NCBI GenBank assembly: GCA_034638255.1
Contig: JAWPGT010000004.1
Span: 62,001-126,000 of the forward strand
Length of the DNA stretch: 64,000 bases
From: Coprinus comatus
Taxonomy: Eukaryota > Basidiomycota > Agaricomycetes > Agaricales > Agaricaceae
Direction of reading: 5' to 3'
Shown: positions 12,266 to 24,637 of the stretch, piece by piece
Layout of the letters: each line of letters begins with the position of its first letter
Position numbering within the stretch: the stretch's first letter is position 1
Notes under the pieces: generated by a model
The model's input: only the letters and a program-made list of their open reading frames with translations
What the model was told of the DNA's origin: nothing
Databases searched by the model: none
Position numbers and translations under genes: made by a program

Positions 12266-14379
12266 TCACCGAATTGTGAACATCTGGACAATGGTCTCCG
12301 TTGCTGGCGTTTCATTATCCGGTTTTACAGAGTAGTGGACCTCGACATCCAATTCTCTGGAGTTCGTTTCCGATTTCTTCAGATGGAAAGTACCGCTAAC
12401 AATGGAACCTGCAATCGAGTTAGAAATAAAGTTCTTATCAACAGTATGCTTCATGTAAAATCACATACCTTCGGTGACGACAATAGGTTCCTGCAACATG
12501 AAAATGGTTTGCTTCCAGTGCGTTGGTATGCTCTGAGGCCCTGTACTAAAACTAGTGATCTCAGTTCTATCAGCACCACTATGGCTCTGTCTGCGTTTAG
12601 CGGCTGGCTTTCCGCCGACGGGCCATATATCCGCAAGGATGACATCTCCCTCCCGTATATACTTGACCTCTGTACCGGTTGGAATCGGACCTCCGCGTGG
12701 TGTGAAGAAGTTGTCGAAGTATAAAACAAAAGAATTGATTTTGCTTCGTTTGCCGACAGTTGCTTCTAGGATAAAATCTGACTTGAATTCAAGTTGGCGA
12801 GTAGTGATTTCACCCAGAAGGAGGTCCTGAAAAAAGAATGGGGTCATCAGTGTTAACTGCGGTGAGGACTGTGAGAGCACCCACTTTAACGACCACAGGT
12901 TCACTCGCTATAGTTTCAGGTCCGACGACATCTACTATTGCATCATCGTATAAACCTTCAGCCATGACATTCATGTCGAACCCTATGTATGGAACCTTGA
13001 ATTTTGTGAACCACATGGAACCCAACTGCGGACTTGCCATAAACATCGTTCCAAAACCCAATCCTATCCTTGTAAATTTCTTTGGCATCGCAAAGTGCAA
13101 ACATCATCTTGCATTGACTTGGGGCCATTATTCCGTTGGGTCGTAAAAAGCGATCTCTCGCCACTAGGACAGAGTCCAACATAGACTCATAGAGTAATGC
13201 ATATCCCATCCATTCTGAAATAATAATATCCACTTGCGTGATTCCATCTGGTAATGTGATATCCTCGACTTTTCCTCGAACGACAGTAATGACATCTTCA
13301 AATCCATTGAGCTTCACGATTTTAGTGGCCTTCTCTGCGATGTCACTGGCGTCAACGGCAATCACTCGCTTTGCCCCACTTCTTGCTGCAAAAAGCGACA
13401 GAATTCCAGTTCCGCAGCCAACATCAAGAACTGTTGCATCTCGGAAGATTTGGGGATTTGTGAGGATAAAATGCGCGTACGTGGAAGTGCGTACTTTGTC
13501 CTGAATCATGACTGCGTGAATGTCTAAAAATACCATCAATACTTTCACTGAAAAAGCAGTAAATGGCCAAATACCATTTTCAGCATAGCTAGCAAAATAA
13601 TGAGTATCATCATCGCGTGGGGGTGCCTCTCTACGATTAGAGGAAGGACCGGCTTCCGTAGTAACAGGTGAGAAATCCAACGTCTCGCTAACAAAATTCC
13701 GGTATTCGAGCAAGCTTTGCTGCGCCAAAGCTAATTTTTTCTCCAACAATCGAATCTTTTTCGCAGGATCTTCGTCCTTTTCTTCGTCATCATCGGACCA
13801 TTCCTCAGACAGTGACAACTCTATAGTTGGCTCAAGTTGGCGTGGCTTTATTTGGATGACAAGAGACCGAACACTCACGTAGGAGTGGATCACTTTCCAG
13901 AGCTGGGACCAGATACTCATCGACTGAGAACCAAGATTCTGCACCGGTTAGTGATAGTGCATCTTGGGGTGAGATTTTCTGGGAGTCACTTTCAGTTCAG
14001 TAAGTCCTCATCAACAAACTAGTGAGTCATACGTTTTTTCTGATATAGTTGATCAACCTGACGCGTTTATGGAACTCCAGTCCTAAAATTGGTCAGTTTC
14101 CGTTCTGCTTTACTCAAAAACACACGCACCCAATTTCAACGAAACCTGATCTACATTGAACCCATATTTATCTTCATCATGCGCAACACAGGCCTTGGCA
14201 GATGGAAGAATAGTATCCTCGAAGAGTGAAGGGCATCCTTGATTCTCGAGAGAATCAGAGACCCAGTCATCCCAATTTTGCTCATCGTCATCCCCAGTTG
14301 AGGAAGATGATACAGAATCACAGTCTGAATCGGAGCATTTGGCATGCGCAATATCTGTAGGTGGTAGGTGGATGCTCAT
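12266..14379 (-). CDS. PRMT3: Protein arginine methyltransferase 3-like
   Basis: Type I arginine methyltransferase; in other eukaryotes PRMT3 methylates ribosomal protein uS5 in the cytosol. The ATG at 14379 opens an acidic, Ser/Asp-rich leader, then a finger-like segment GCPSLFEDTILPSAKACVAH followed by DEDKYGFNV. A coiled segment follows (KIRLLEKKLALAQQSLLEYR), then HYFASYAENGIHAVMIQDKV. The SAM-binding motif is VLDVGCGTGILSLFAARSGA, the double-E loop is SEWMGYALLYESML, and the THW loop is IPTHWKQTIFML. The stop is at 12266; the total is roughly 550-600 residues over about nine exons. The leader position and finger-like block favour PRMT3 over PRMT1. The finger lacks two of its four usual zinc ligands (see findings). 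Confidence 0.92.
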
Positions 14380-16024
14380 GGTCCCGTAGATACCAGTTTC
14401 GAGGAATTTGGAGAAGTCAGGTAAATCCTTTTAATTATTTGACAAACTGATTTGCTCAATAAAAAACCACGTGATTGGAGATAAGATCGTGTTATTATAG
14501 TTCGATCTAGGGTCGGTACGCTATTTTTAGACCCACACGATTAATGACTCAACCCAACCTCCAAGGAGGGTGGTTAGAAGAAAAGATTCATATATGTAAG
14601 CTAGTATCGTAGTATACATATATGTGTATGCAATCTTATATTTAGTACCTTGGTATCCTCATTATTGAGTCTAGGTGGGAATTATATACTGCGCTTTACC
14701 TTCCTCTCTATTAGATCTATCAGAGTATATAAGTAACCCTAATACAAACCCAGTAGCTCCACGTGGACATTGCTAGCATGTCCCTGTACCTGAGTCACAG
14801 CCGCTCCTACAATACTGCTACGAAAATACTAGCTAGTGGGATGGCTTGTTCTGCACAAGTAGTAGGGCACTACAAAGAATAAACCATTCCATGTGGCATT
14901 GATTATTGTTACAAAGCAGAAGGTGGGCAGAGCGATAGTTATTGTTAAGTATTAGGAAACTTATACGGAGATACAAGTTCAGTGATCATTAACATTTCTA
15001 ATAATCCTATTTATTTCAAATCAAGTTTGTCCGAGTCCGGTGCGTGCATATCACCATTATGAGCAAATCGCCTACTCCGCACGTCAGTAACGACACGAAA
15101 GGCCAACCTACCGCGAGTCTGAAGCCCATGACCACAAACTTAACCGGGGACTCGACTCATCAATCCCCCCGCTTCCACGATCAATCCCCCAAAACGAGAT
15201 AAGTGGCATATGTCCACAGCCCAAAAATACTACTCTGGAGTCTGGACACTACCCGTCTCGTAGTCCCGCTATGGCTATGGTCTAAAGGGGGTGGCTATAC
15301 TACATTACCGGCACCCTTCCAATAAATTACCAGACCCGGCAACAAAATGTCATACTATGGATGGAACTTCCGGTGAATCTCAGGTAACGCTGGTGGCTGA
15401 CTTCGCTGAGCATTATTTGTCCGTTAATTTTCCAGGCATCTAAGGAACGGAGAAGGAAAATGATGTCATTTTTGAAAGGTGAGATTTGTCTTCATCTGTC
15501 ACCTATCTGATTTTTTGCCAGTGTTGAGGTAAGCCAAGGGGTAGCTGAGAATAATCAATGCTGCATATGATTTTTACATTCATATACAAATACATATACA
15601 AATTGCGTTGTACCTTGTCTATTTCAAAAACTATGTGGCTGCGCAAAGTACGGGAAACTTTGTATTGCGAATGACTCTGAATGACTGTCGTTGACAGATG
15701 TGATGCCGTTCAACCCCGAAAGGCCTTCCCATGTTACATCTTGAGCCATTTACTACACATAGCACGAGAAGTCCTTCCATCCCGTGTACCTGCGAAAGAA
15801 AAGCAAGGTTATTTACAATTAAAACAACTTCGACACTGACTGCGGCATAACAATAGCGCAGTATATCTAGGAAGAAATGCGCAGTAATCGGAAGATGCGC
15901 AGTATTGATGTTATTGGATTTTCTGAGAACAGGACGGATTCTATTGACTCGATTCGGATACACATCTCCAGCTTTACCGGAAAGTGAGATATAATGAGAA
16001 AATATACTGGAGGTGGAAGGATGG
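14380..16024. other. Gene-free interval with stress-type promoter motifs
   Basis: About 1.65 kb with no supported gene. Nearest the small gene at 16182 there are two AGGGG (STRE-like) pentamers, at 15286-15290 and 15537-15541, and repeated C-runs near 15166-15192. A 47-codon ORF at 15060-15203 has no recognisable domain. Confidence 0.45.
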
Positions 16025-16031
16025 TATAAAA
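16025..16031 (+). promoter_or_regulatory. TATA box of the small gene at 16182
   Basis: TATAAAA, 157 bp upstream of the ATG at 16182. The leader between them contains a probable 5'-UTR intron (16121-16175, GTGAGT to TATAG). Confidence 0.6.
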
Positions 16032-16181
16032 GCCTCATATATTGGAGAGTGCTTGCGTCAGCTACCTCAGCTTCTCTCCTGCGTAGAAATTGAACACTTG
16101 AAAAAATCTCAACCTAACTTGTGAGTCGCAGAAATGTTCACTATTGGACACTGTAGACCTTCCATTTCTTTATAGGCCACG

Positions 16182-16482
16182 ATGAATTCCACCAACGTCA
16201 ACAAGACTATTTCCTCTAGCAAGACCGCTGGATACACTGAGACCATCATAGGTAAAGATATGTCTAGTGAGTGCAGTCACTTCGGACAGGCACTGTGAAG
16301 GACACTAATTTTCTTTGACAGCTACAACGAAAGTAGCGGCCTCTGCGGAGAGCAAGCGTCCAAACCAGGGGAAGTCTAATTCGGAGCCACAAGATCCAAA
16401 TCCTATGTCTGCATCGAGATATGCTCAACAGGCGAAAGAAAATGGCTGGGGGACCACAGCGCCCGTGCGCTTGTCATTTTAG
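16182..16482 (+). CDS. Small hydrophilic protein of unknown function
   Basis: Two exons. The first, from the ATG at 16182, reads MNSTNVNKTISSSKTAGYTE then TIIG. The second follows an intron of about 70 bp (GTAAAG to GACAG), continues ATTKVAASAESKRPNQGK, and ends NGWGTTAPVRLSF at the stop at 16480-16482. The protein is about 76 residues, rich in Ser, Thr, Lys and Ala, with no Cys, no signal peptide and no membrane segment. I do not recognise the family; the composition recalls small fungal stress or starvation proteins, which is only a resemblance. A TATA box, a 5'-UTR intron and upstream STRE-like pentamers suggest a strongly inducible gene. The splice join is in frame and leaves an open reading to the stop. 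Confidence 0.72.
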
Positions 16483-16600
16483 GGATCCCTGAGGTGTTTA
16501 CCCATGCAATCAAAACTCAATCCTTTTCTTTCCCTCCCTGTAACTGCGAAAATGTGTTTATTTAATACCGTATCTCCTCCACGCCTATACCTTATCAAAG

Positions 16601-17622
16601 TTACATGAAATCATCCTCTAGTTCACGACCCATCTTTCGAGGGACATGCTCGTTTTCATCACAAGTATTGAATAGCGTATCATATGAGCGGGCTTGTTTC
16701 TCACTTTCCCGTTGTTTAGCAAGTTCAAGATCGGTCTTCCGCTGGCGAACTTGTGTGTTACAACGTAGAATGAGCTATATGATAATTGTTGACATACCTT
16801 TTCCGCTGCAGCCGCCCGCTTGACGGCGTTTTCTTTTTTCAGTCTGTCTACCCTTTCTTGCTCGTGATCAACTTCGCGTTCGACCTTGGTTTTGTTGAGC
16901 CTATTGACAATCGGGTTCTCGCGAGTCTCGACATGTACTATGACATCCGTCGATCAATGCGCTTTTTCTTTTCTCAAGATGCGCCAGCTCACCTCGTTTC
17001 ACCTACACAGAAAGTGTTAATTCATTGATTTACCGTCCGGGATGAGCCTTACTTTTTTGTCACTGTGAAATGACACTTGGCCAACTGCCATGTCACCTGT
17101 TTTCTATGATTTTTGAGGGTCGAATCTATGGCCGTATCATTATTGAACACCAAACCTCACTTTGAGGTTATCCCCAGGAGTATATATGATTGTCAAATTA
17201 TCTTTCTTATTCCCTAGAGCCGACATTCAGTATCGGGTATTGCTGTTGCACCTCAAATAGCGTCATATATCACCTTCAATGGAATTTGCCTTGACAAGTT
17301 GAGCGCAGTCGTTCAAGAGGGCCTGAGGAATGTTGTCCCACGTCATTCCATCGGACATACGCAGGTAGACGTGAGCTGAAGAGAGTTTGTCGACGTGAAA
17401 CCACACATCTTGTGGCCATGCATATCGAATGAGCTCTTCATCTATAATCATATAGTCGCTCTTAGGGTGCCGCGAAATCAGAGTGATTGTGGATACAAAC
17501 TTTCCACCTTGTCCTTGCCCATGTAGATAGTGGCTGACGGGTTTACAGCTAGAGATCAAGTCAGATATTGCTTGATGACATCTAATGCTCAACAGACCGG
17601 TAGAGGTAAAGAAGAGAACCAT
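16601..17622 (-). CDS. CCDC25: CCDC25-like protein (NFACT-R domain)
   Basis: Orthologue of the small eukaryotic protein CCDC25, which has an NFACT-R (RNA/DNA-binding) domain and a charged coiled-coil tail. Exons from the ATG at 17622 give MVLFFTST, then [14 protein letters not shown], then [20 protein letters not shown] and [15 protein letters not shown], followed by [12 protein letters not shown]. Downstream exons give a basic, Glu/Lys-rich coiled coil, and the last residues are ELEDDFM before the stop at 16601. Both the start (MVxxFTS) and the acidic FM end match the animal protein. It is divergent from RBM25 across a 268 bp shared promoter. Its cellular role in fungi is not established. 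Confidence 0.92.
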
Positions 17623-17890
17623 TATGATAAGTTGGGAGGAATGGTAACGTGAGTCTCTTCAAGTTTCAAGAATAGGCGTGGGAAAATGTATAAGCTGTTC
17701 AGAGCGTGGTCCTTGTTCAGACCACTGACTTCTGTTCCTCGACAAATATTTTCGTTCTCTCCTCTATAATCTATCTGAAGCCCTACAAACTCTTCACATA
17801 TATAAGAAGGTATGTCCGCGTTTATCTGAATTATTCACATCTGACTTGGAACGTGAGCAGGTCAAGAATTCAGCAATATATAAGTTCAAG

Positions 17891-20100
17891 ATGAATCCTA
17901 TGCCCAATCGATTAGGACTTGGTCTGCGTCCACCTTTGCCGTCTTACGGCCAGGGTCCCTCAATGCAAGCTCTTGCACAGCAGCAACAAATGCAATATAT
18001 GCAACCCCAAAAGTTGACGACAGTCTTTGTTGGTTCGATATCCGGTGGTATCACCGACGCCTTCCTAAACCAACTACTTACCGTAAGCTCCGCGAATTAC
18101 ACTGCATTCTTTGGGTCGCATTTCTTATCATGCTATAGGCATGTGGTCCCCTTAAATCATTCAAACGCCTCATCACCCCAGCCATGAAGCCTCAAGGTTT
18201 TGGCTTCGCTGAATTTGAAGAACCGGACGGCGCTTTGCGCTCTATTGAGTTGTTGAATGGTGTTGAACTGCCAGCTTTGGAAGATGGATGTGTAAACAAG
18301 AAGTTACTGGTGCGTTTCCTTGTTACATACTACTTCCTTACAAACCTACTTCCGGAGTCCAGGTAAAAGCAGATGAGAAAACCAAGTTATTTTTGGAAGG
18401 TTTTGCTGCACATCGTATGAACACTGAGGTACATCTAAATCATAAGTTTCGTTTTTCTCATCTCACCCCTTTATAGGCAGAAGAAACTGCGAAGAAGCAG
18501 GCAAAAACAAAGATTGATGAGCTAGTAGCGGATATTCACCGCGTTTCTCAAGAAGCTGCTAATAGTGGATTACTCGACAAAGAGAAATACGTTATTCCAC
18601 CCCATTTGCATGATCTTCAGGAGGCTGATTTGCCAGAAACCCAACGAGGGCTTGTGATTTCCGAGATTGCCCAATTTCGAGAACGTGCAGCTAAACGTGA
18701 ACGCGAGAAAATGCGTGACGTCAGAGAAAGCATTCCTGTTCTGACTGGTATTCCAAGTGGACCAAAGTCTAGGGAATGGGGGAAATCGCAATCTCTGGCA
18801 AATCAGTCGGCACCTATCACTCCGAAACAACAAGGCTTCGGAAAAGGTGCCCAAGGATACAGCAAACCCGTTGGCTTTGTCAAAGGAGAGGAAAATGACA
18901 ATGCAACAGACGATAGGAACAAAACAGATGAAGAACTTGAGGCAGAGCGTAAAGAAGCTCGACGACGGGAAGAAGAACTTTCATTTCGAGATGTGAGTCC
19001 TTTGTGTTAGGGTTATATTCATATATATTCTAACCCGATACAGCGCGAACGTCGATACGAACCTCGTGAGAGAGCCCGCATACAAGCACTTGAAAGAGCC
19101 ATTTCACATGAACGTGCAATAAAGGATTCTGAAGAACGCGAGAGAATCGAGATGAGGAAACGATTGGATGTCTGGGATGATGATGAGAGTGACGAAATGT
19201 ATTATGTTGATCGGTTCGTCTTTGCCCTTTTATATTACACGACGAAATAGTAATTGATACTGTGTAGTTCACGCTGGCGTATTTTGCGAGCTCGTAGGTT
19301 GGAGGCAGAAGAAAGCACGGATGAAAAATCACGACGATACGAAGAACAAGAGGCAGAAAATCTTAGACGTGAATCAGAAGACTTCTTGGCTAGACAAATG
19401 GATGAAATGCAAGCCCTTGCGGAAGAGCAACGTAAAGCTGGTCTATTACTTGATGACGGCGCACCCGTGAGACTTAATGTATCCATTGCTACCGCCTCTA
19501 CAAGAGAAAAGGACCCACCTGCAAAAGAGAAGGCAGCAGTGTTCACTGAAGAAGACGATGAAGAAGATGGTATTAAGAAAAGAAAAGTACCATTGGTTAA
19601 ACTTGATTTCAGCGTGGCCGAGAGCACTGAACAGGCCCAGGAGAGGCTCGAAAAAATTAGGATGTCCGTACCACATGACCAGGAGTCTCTGTTCAAAGCC
19701 AAAGTCCGATGGGATGGATTGTCTGATGTGGGTTCATTACGTATCTGTCCCCATCACTTCACTCATCTTACCAATGTTTCATAGTCAACTATTGATCGTA
19801 AATTGGAGCCTCTCATTAAGCGTCTGATGGTCAAGTATCTTGGCGAAATGGAGGAGGACGATCTCATCATGTTCGTAGTGGAACACCTCAAAGATCACAA
19901 AGGTCCTTTGAAGCTTGTCGAGGGCTTGGAGCCCGTGAGTACCTTTCCCATCGATGGTTTGGTTTCACTTGAACTTATCTATTACTTAGGTCCTGGAAGA
20001 GGAAGCTGTTGAATTTTCCATTAGCTTATGGCGTCAGATCATCTTCGAGAGCATGGCGTATGGGGAGGGGATACTCACAGAGAAAATGTTGGTCGACTGA
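17891..20100 (+). CDS. RBM25: RBM25-like splicing factor (RRM and PWI domains)
   Basis: Nuclear RNA-binding splicing regulator related to human RBM25 and yeast Snu71. The ATG at 17891 begins MNPMPNRLGLGLRPPLPSYG. A Gln-rich stretch is followed by an RRM spread over exons: TTVFVGSISGGITDAFLNQ, then ACGPLKSFKRLITPAMKPQG and FGFAEFEEPDGALRSIELLN. The centre is a long charged Arg/Glu region (RERAAKREREKMRDVRES and more), the RE/RD-rich zone typical of RBM25. The C-terminus is a PWI domain with LIKRLMVKYLGEMEEDDL, FVVEHLKDHKGP and VLEEEAVEFSISLWRQII, ending at 20100. About eight introns, all GT-AG. Together with SmG nearby this is a second spliceosome-related gene; no co-regulation is implied. Confidence 0.93.
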
Positions 20101-21145
20101 AGAAAGGCTTTTTAATTTTGGTGACGCATCTCCGTTGGGGGCGCGCAGGTGCGTTGTGTAGTTTAAGTATCGGACACCTTCCTGCTGAGGTATACTCGGT
20201 ATTAATCGGAGTGGCAGTATTACCAAGTGTACAGTGTACGAACTTTTGCCGAGGTCAGGGGATGTTGGTATCGGGTGAATGTACCGTGAGTTTGTCACTT
20301 CTGTTTCTGAACATGCATGATTTTTTCCACTTTTGCATTTGTACGAATAACATCACATCCAAACCACAAGATGTTAGGATTGTCTGTTGAGTTTCTACTG
20401 CTAATGATCAACGTGCCCAAGTTGTATCAGATGGACCAGAGTTGATTTGAATTATTTGGGCTTTGAATGGTAAGTACAAGGGCTTCTCGCTGTGGTAACA
20501 CACAAATGATTGGGTCTATTGACTTCTCGTGGGTTTACCAGTTAGTGACAGGTTGACCTCATGCAAGTGCGACATTTCCCCCCCTCTATTCCAAGATTTT
20601 TATCACGCAACGTCTGCCAAATAAACTCGTTTTACTCACTCCTTTCCCTGGATTGTCCCCCTTTATACAAGATCCGATCAGTGCCATTTTCAAACCGGTG
20701 AAGGATGGCTGAATCCCGAGGCCAAGACTTGCAACTAGGTTGGCAAAACCATGCGTTTAAGACACATTAATGTCTGACTACAATATATACACTCTATGGG
20801 GTTCATCAAAGAACTCTGGGGAAGCGACCTTGTTGATATGCGTCATTCGATCAGCTGAACACATGTACCCTCACTGACCGCGCTCCAATGCCGTTACCGA
20901 ATGATGACTTTTTGATCAAAGGAATTCCATTTACGTTAACCCAGTCTCAAGGCCACTTTAGAATGGTCCTGATCAAGAAGGAAGCCCGAAGTTCCCAAGC
21001 AGGGTTGAACAAATGCTGGACCATATTAAACTCAGTGGTTCTCGTCCTTCTTGTCTTCGCATCCCGGATCTTCGCGTGGTATCTCTAGCTTACCAGCTCT
21101 CTAAAGTCTAGGTCTCACGTCGCGAAGAGACTTTCTTTCTCAAGA
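20101..21145. other. Gene-free interval before trehalase
   Basis: About 1 kb. It includes a C-run at 20578-20584 and a 66-codon ORF at 20888 with a hydrophobic end but no supporting splice or domain evidence. It probably contains the trehalase promoter; no TATA box was confidently placed. Confidence 0.5.
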
Positions 21146-24083
21146 ATGTCGGTGTTGTCTGCTTTCGTCCTGCTCGCATGTCTTCTGCATGGCCAGAATA
21201 CTGTAGCGCAAGATCCTACTACTGCACCTCCGACAATAACCGTAACTGCTGCTGTACCCACCAGTACAGCACCGAGCGACGCCCTTTTGCCCCCTCAAGC
21301 ACCTTTGCCTCCAAGACAGGCGTGGTGTCCGTCAGAGATTTTCTGTGCAGGCCCAGTGAGTACGAAATGAATACCCACAACACGTCCTCTGAAGTTCTGT
21401 TCATCCAAATCTAGCTTCTGCAAACCGTCAACGTCGCTCATCTGTTCCCAGACGATAAGACCTTCATTGACAAAGTGTGTGAACCATCTTCCGTGGTTAA
21501 GTTCACTTTTTAATGAGCATGCATCAAATCAGCCTACAAGCAAATCACCGCAGGAAGTTTTGGCCGACTTCCGCAATATCTCCTTATCCAATACCAATGC
21601 GACCTTTGGCCAGGTGCTCAGCTTCGTCAATCAGGATTTCAGTGGTGAAGGCCGGGAACTTCAGGCGCTCGCTTTGGAAGCATTCAATCCCAACCCCGCG
21701 TTTTTGAATAATGTCACCGATACATTGGTCCGCGCTTGGTCTCAGACGGTGCATGGATTTTGGACTCAACTGATCCGAGGGACAAATGAATCAAACCTTT
21801 GTGGTGTTGGATCCGACTGTGAGAGTTCTCTGATACCATTGAACCATACATTCGTTGTTCCTGGTAAGTCGCGAGAAACACATTTCACTGGCAATGAAGT
21901 GTTTTATCCTCATAATACTTTCTAGGTGGACGATTCCGAGAACAATATTATTGGGACAGTTTCTGGATCGTTGAAGGTCTTATTGAGTCTGAATTATTCA
22001 ACATCGTCAATGCCACCCTCCAAAATTTTATGGACGAGTTGGACACCATAGGTTTTATTCCCAATGGAGGTCGGATTTACTGTGGGTAACCCCGTACTCG
22101 TTCATCGTCAGGGTCGTGCTAAACAACACGTCGGGATAGATCTCAATCGATCACAACCTCCCCTCTTTATTCAGATGCTTGATCGATATGTGACCACATC
22201 TGGAGATAGGAGTATATTAGAACGAGCCCTCCCATTGGCAGAAGTATGTCTTGATTTTTCATGAAGTAATTGGAACCAATGCTCATAATCCGAAATTAGA
22301 GGGAGCTTGCATGGTGGCGTGCTAATCGCTCTGTTAATGTGACTAGCCCATTCACCAACGAACGTCGTTTGGTTTATCACTATAACGTGAATAATAGTGC
22401 TCCTCGACCAGAATCTTATCTGACCGGTAGGCCGAGTATTGTTTCAGTCCTGGCTTAAACTTACATATTCATAAACTTTCAGATTATTTGACAGCAAATG
22501 GACCTGAGGTTGATCCTCCTCTCAACGATACCCAAAAAGCCGCTTTGTACGCTGAGCTAGCTAGTGGCGCCGAAAGTGGTGAGATAAATCGTTAATAAAT
22601 CATAATCTTGGTTCTAATGGGCCCCTAGGATGGGATTATACCATAAGGTGGTTTGCTGACGGAGAGAACGATGGAAGTTTGAGAAATCTCCACGTTCGCA
22701 ACGCTATTGTCGTGGATCTTAACAGCATCTTGTGTGAGTTAACATTCCCATCAAATAAATATTCTGAGGCTGAATATTCGTCAAGATCGTAGCCATGCTG
22801 TAATGTCCCGTTTATACGGCTCTTCAAACAGGGCTAGGTCCAATTCGCACCGTCGTACTGCAGATGCCCTCAGGGAATCAGTATTGGATCTTCTCTGGGA
22901 TTCTGAACGGGTCAGTTCTAACAATTTAATTAACGTATATGTTCCGACATCTGATGGAGAAGACAGTTGGCCTTCTACGACTTCGATATTGCCACAAACC
23001 AAAGACGGAACTTCTTCAGTGCGGCTAACTTCTATCCTGTGTGGAGTGGAATTATTCCGGACGTTCTCCTTCGGGATCGGAATGCTGCTTTTGGTCACTT
23101 CTCTTCGTTGAACCTTGTACTCAACCGCTACAACGGCACATTCCCTGCAACATTTGTTGATACCGGGCTACAATGGTAAGTGACAAATAATATATTTTCT
23201 ACCGTGACATACCAATCACCTGGTACAGGGATGCTCCCAATGCTTGGCCTCCACACCAATATGTTGTTCTCCAAGCTCTCCGAAACTTGCCTTCAAATAT
23301 AACCTCAGGCCCGGTACCAGCACCGGGTGATGGTCAATCTACGTTCAACTTAATTCCATCCGGACAACTTGGGCTTTCTGAGAATCAGCTTCCTCAACAA
23401 CCAAGGCATAACTCTTCTGATGCAAATTATCCCTCATCTGGGCCTGGGTCGGATATTAATACTTTAGATGGCACAGTAATCAATGGCGGTAATGCAACTG
23501 AAGGAGAAGGATGGGCACAGGCCTTGCAGAGGCAGTTAGCCAACAGATATATCCACAGTGCTTTCTGCGGTTGGTATGTTTTCAGGGTGTGGTTTGCAGA
23601 ATTGATGGGAACTAATACTCATTGCAGGCGAGCGACTGGAGGTGCCATTGATAATGTCCTACCAAGGCTCTCTGATAGCGAATTGACTGTCACTCAAAGT
23701 ATTAACAACAACGGAAACGTATGTCGTTGTACATTATTATCCTTTTTACAGGTGCTGAAATCAGATTTGAAGATGTTTGAGAAATTCTCCAATCTTGATA
23801 TTGATTCTGCTGGAAGGGGTGGTGAATACACAGTCCAGGTATGCTGATTGATAGCTGTGCCAATATTGATATTCAGTTAAATCTTTCACAGGCCGGCTTT
23901 GGTTGGACAAATGGTGTTGCTTTATGGATCGCTAGTACCTATGGTAATGTCCTCGTTAGTCCAAGCTGTCCTAGTCTCTTGGAGATTTCTCCTCGCCAAA
24001 ATAGCGAGAATGCTGCTATGTCGAACGCTAAGCCAACATTTTGGTTTATCTTAGCAGCTGCGGTTGCAGTTGCTCTAGTGTAA
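21146..24083 (+). CDS. Secreted trehalase, GH37
   Basis: Hydrolyses trehalose to two glucose. The ATG at 21146 opens a signal peptide (SVLSAFVLLACLLHG) and a Thr/Pro-rich spacer. The GH37 signatures are present: PGGRFREQYYWDSFW (signature 1), LNRSQPPLFIQMLDRY, AESGWDYTIRWF (catalytic acid Asp), QWDAPNAWPPHQ (signature 2), and the EKFSNLDIDSAGRGGEY block before GFGWTNG. The final exon ends in a small-residue site followed by FWFILAAAVAVALV, which resembles a GPI-attachment signal or a tail anchor. Stop at 24081-24083; about 12 exons. The signal peptide and tail place it at the cell surface, so it is an acid/ecto-type enzyme rather than the cytosolic neutral form. Exon ends are inferred. Confidence 0.95.
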
Positions 24084-24637
24084 TGGGATTAATAGCATCA
24101 TTGTGTATAATAACATATATATATATATACTAGCAGGGGACCCGTGCGTCGCACAGTTGCAGTATATAATGACACAAGCCAGAGGAAAGAGCGAGTCGCA
24201 CTGGCCAAGAAGGTCCGCAGTACTACATATGTCAGTTCCAGTGAACATTCTGACTTCTAAGTTTTTGGTAGTGAACCTGTGCTGTGAATGCGTGGGAACT
24301 TAATGGTATCACTGGCCAATGAAACTCAAATGAAACTTCGGAAACGAATTCCACAGGTTAATGAGATTCCATAAATCTACCAAGGCATACATTTTCTTTT
24401 ATATTATAGGAGATCTTTCTGTTGCACCTCCATTCCTATGATATGTGTGCTAGGGCACGTGGGAATGGTATGTATGCTGTCAAAAATTTGAGCGAATAGT
24501 TTCTTTTTCGTCCATTAAATGAATACTATGAGTTACATAATTAAACATGCGAGCTATGTAGTGAATGCAAGTCTAAGTGCCACTGAGCTCCATCAGCGTG
24601 TGTCTGAAAAGCATCTCATTCCCCAGAAAGCTAACAG
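24084..24637. other. Convergent gap with possible Helitron-like terminus
   Basis: About 550 bp between the trehalase and MSP1 stops. A short (AT)n tract at about 24114-24130 runs into ACTAGCAGGGGACCCGTGCG, a motif recalling Helitron 5' ends. No matching 3' end or coding capacity is seen. Confidence 0.4.
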
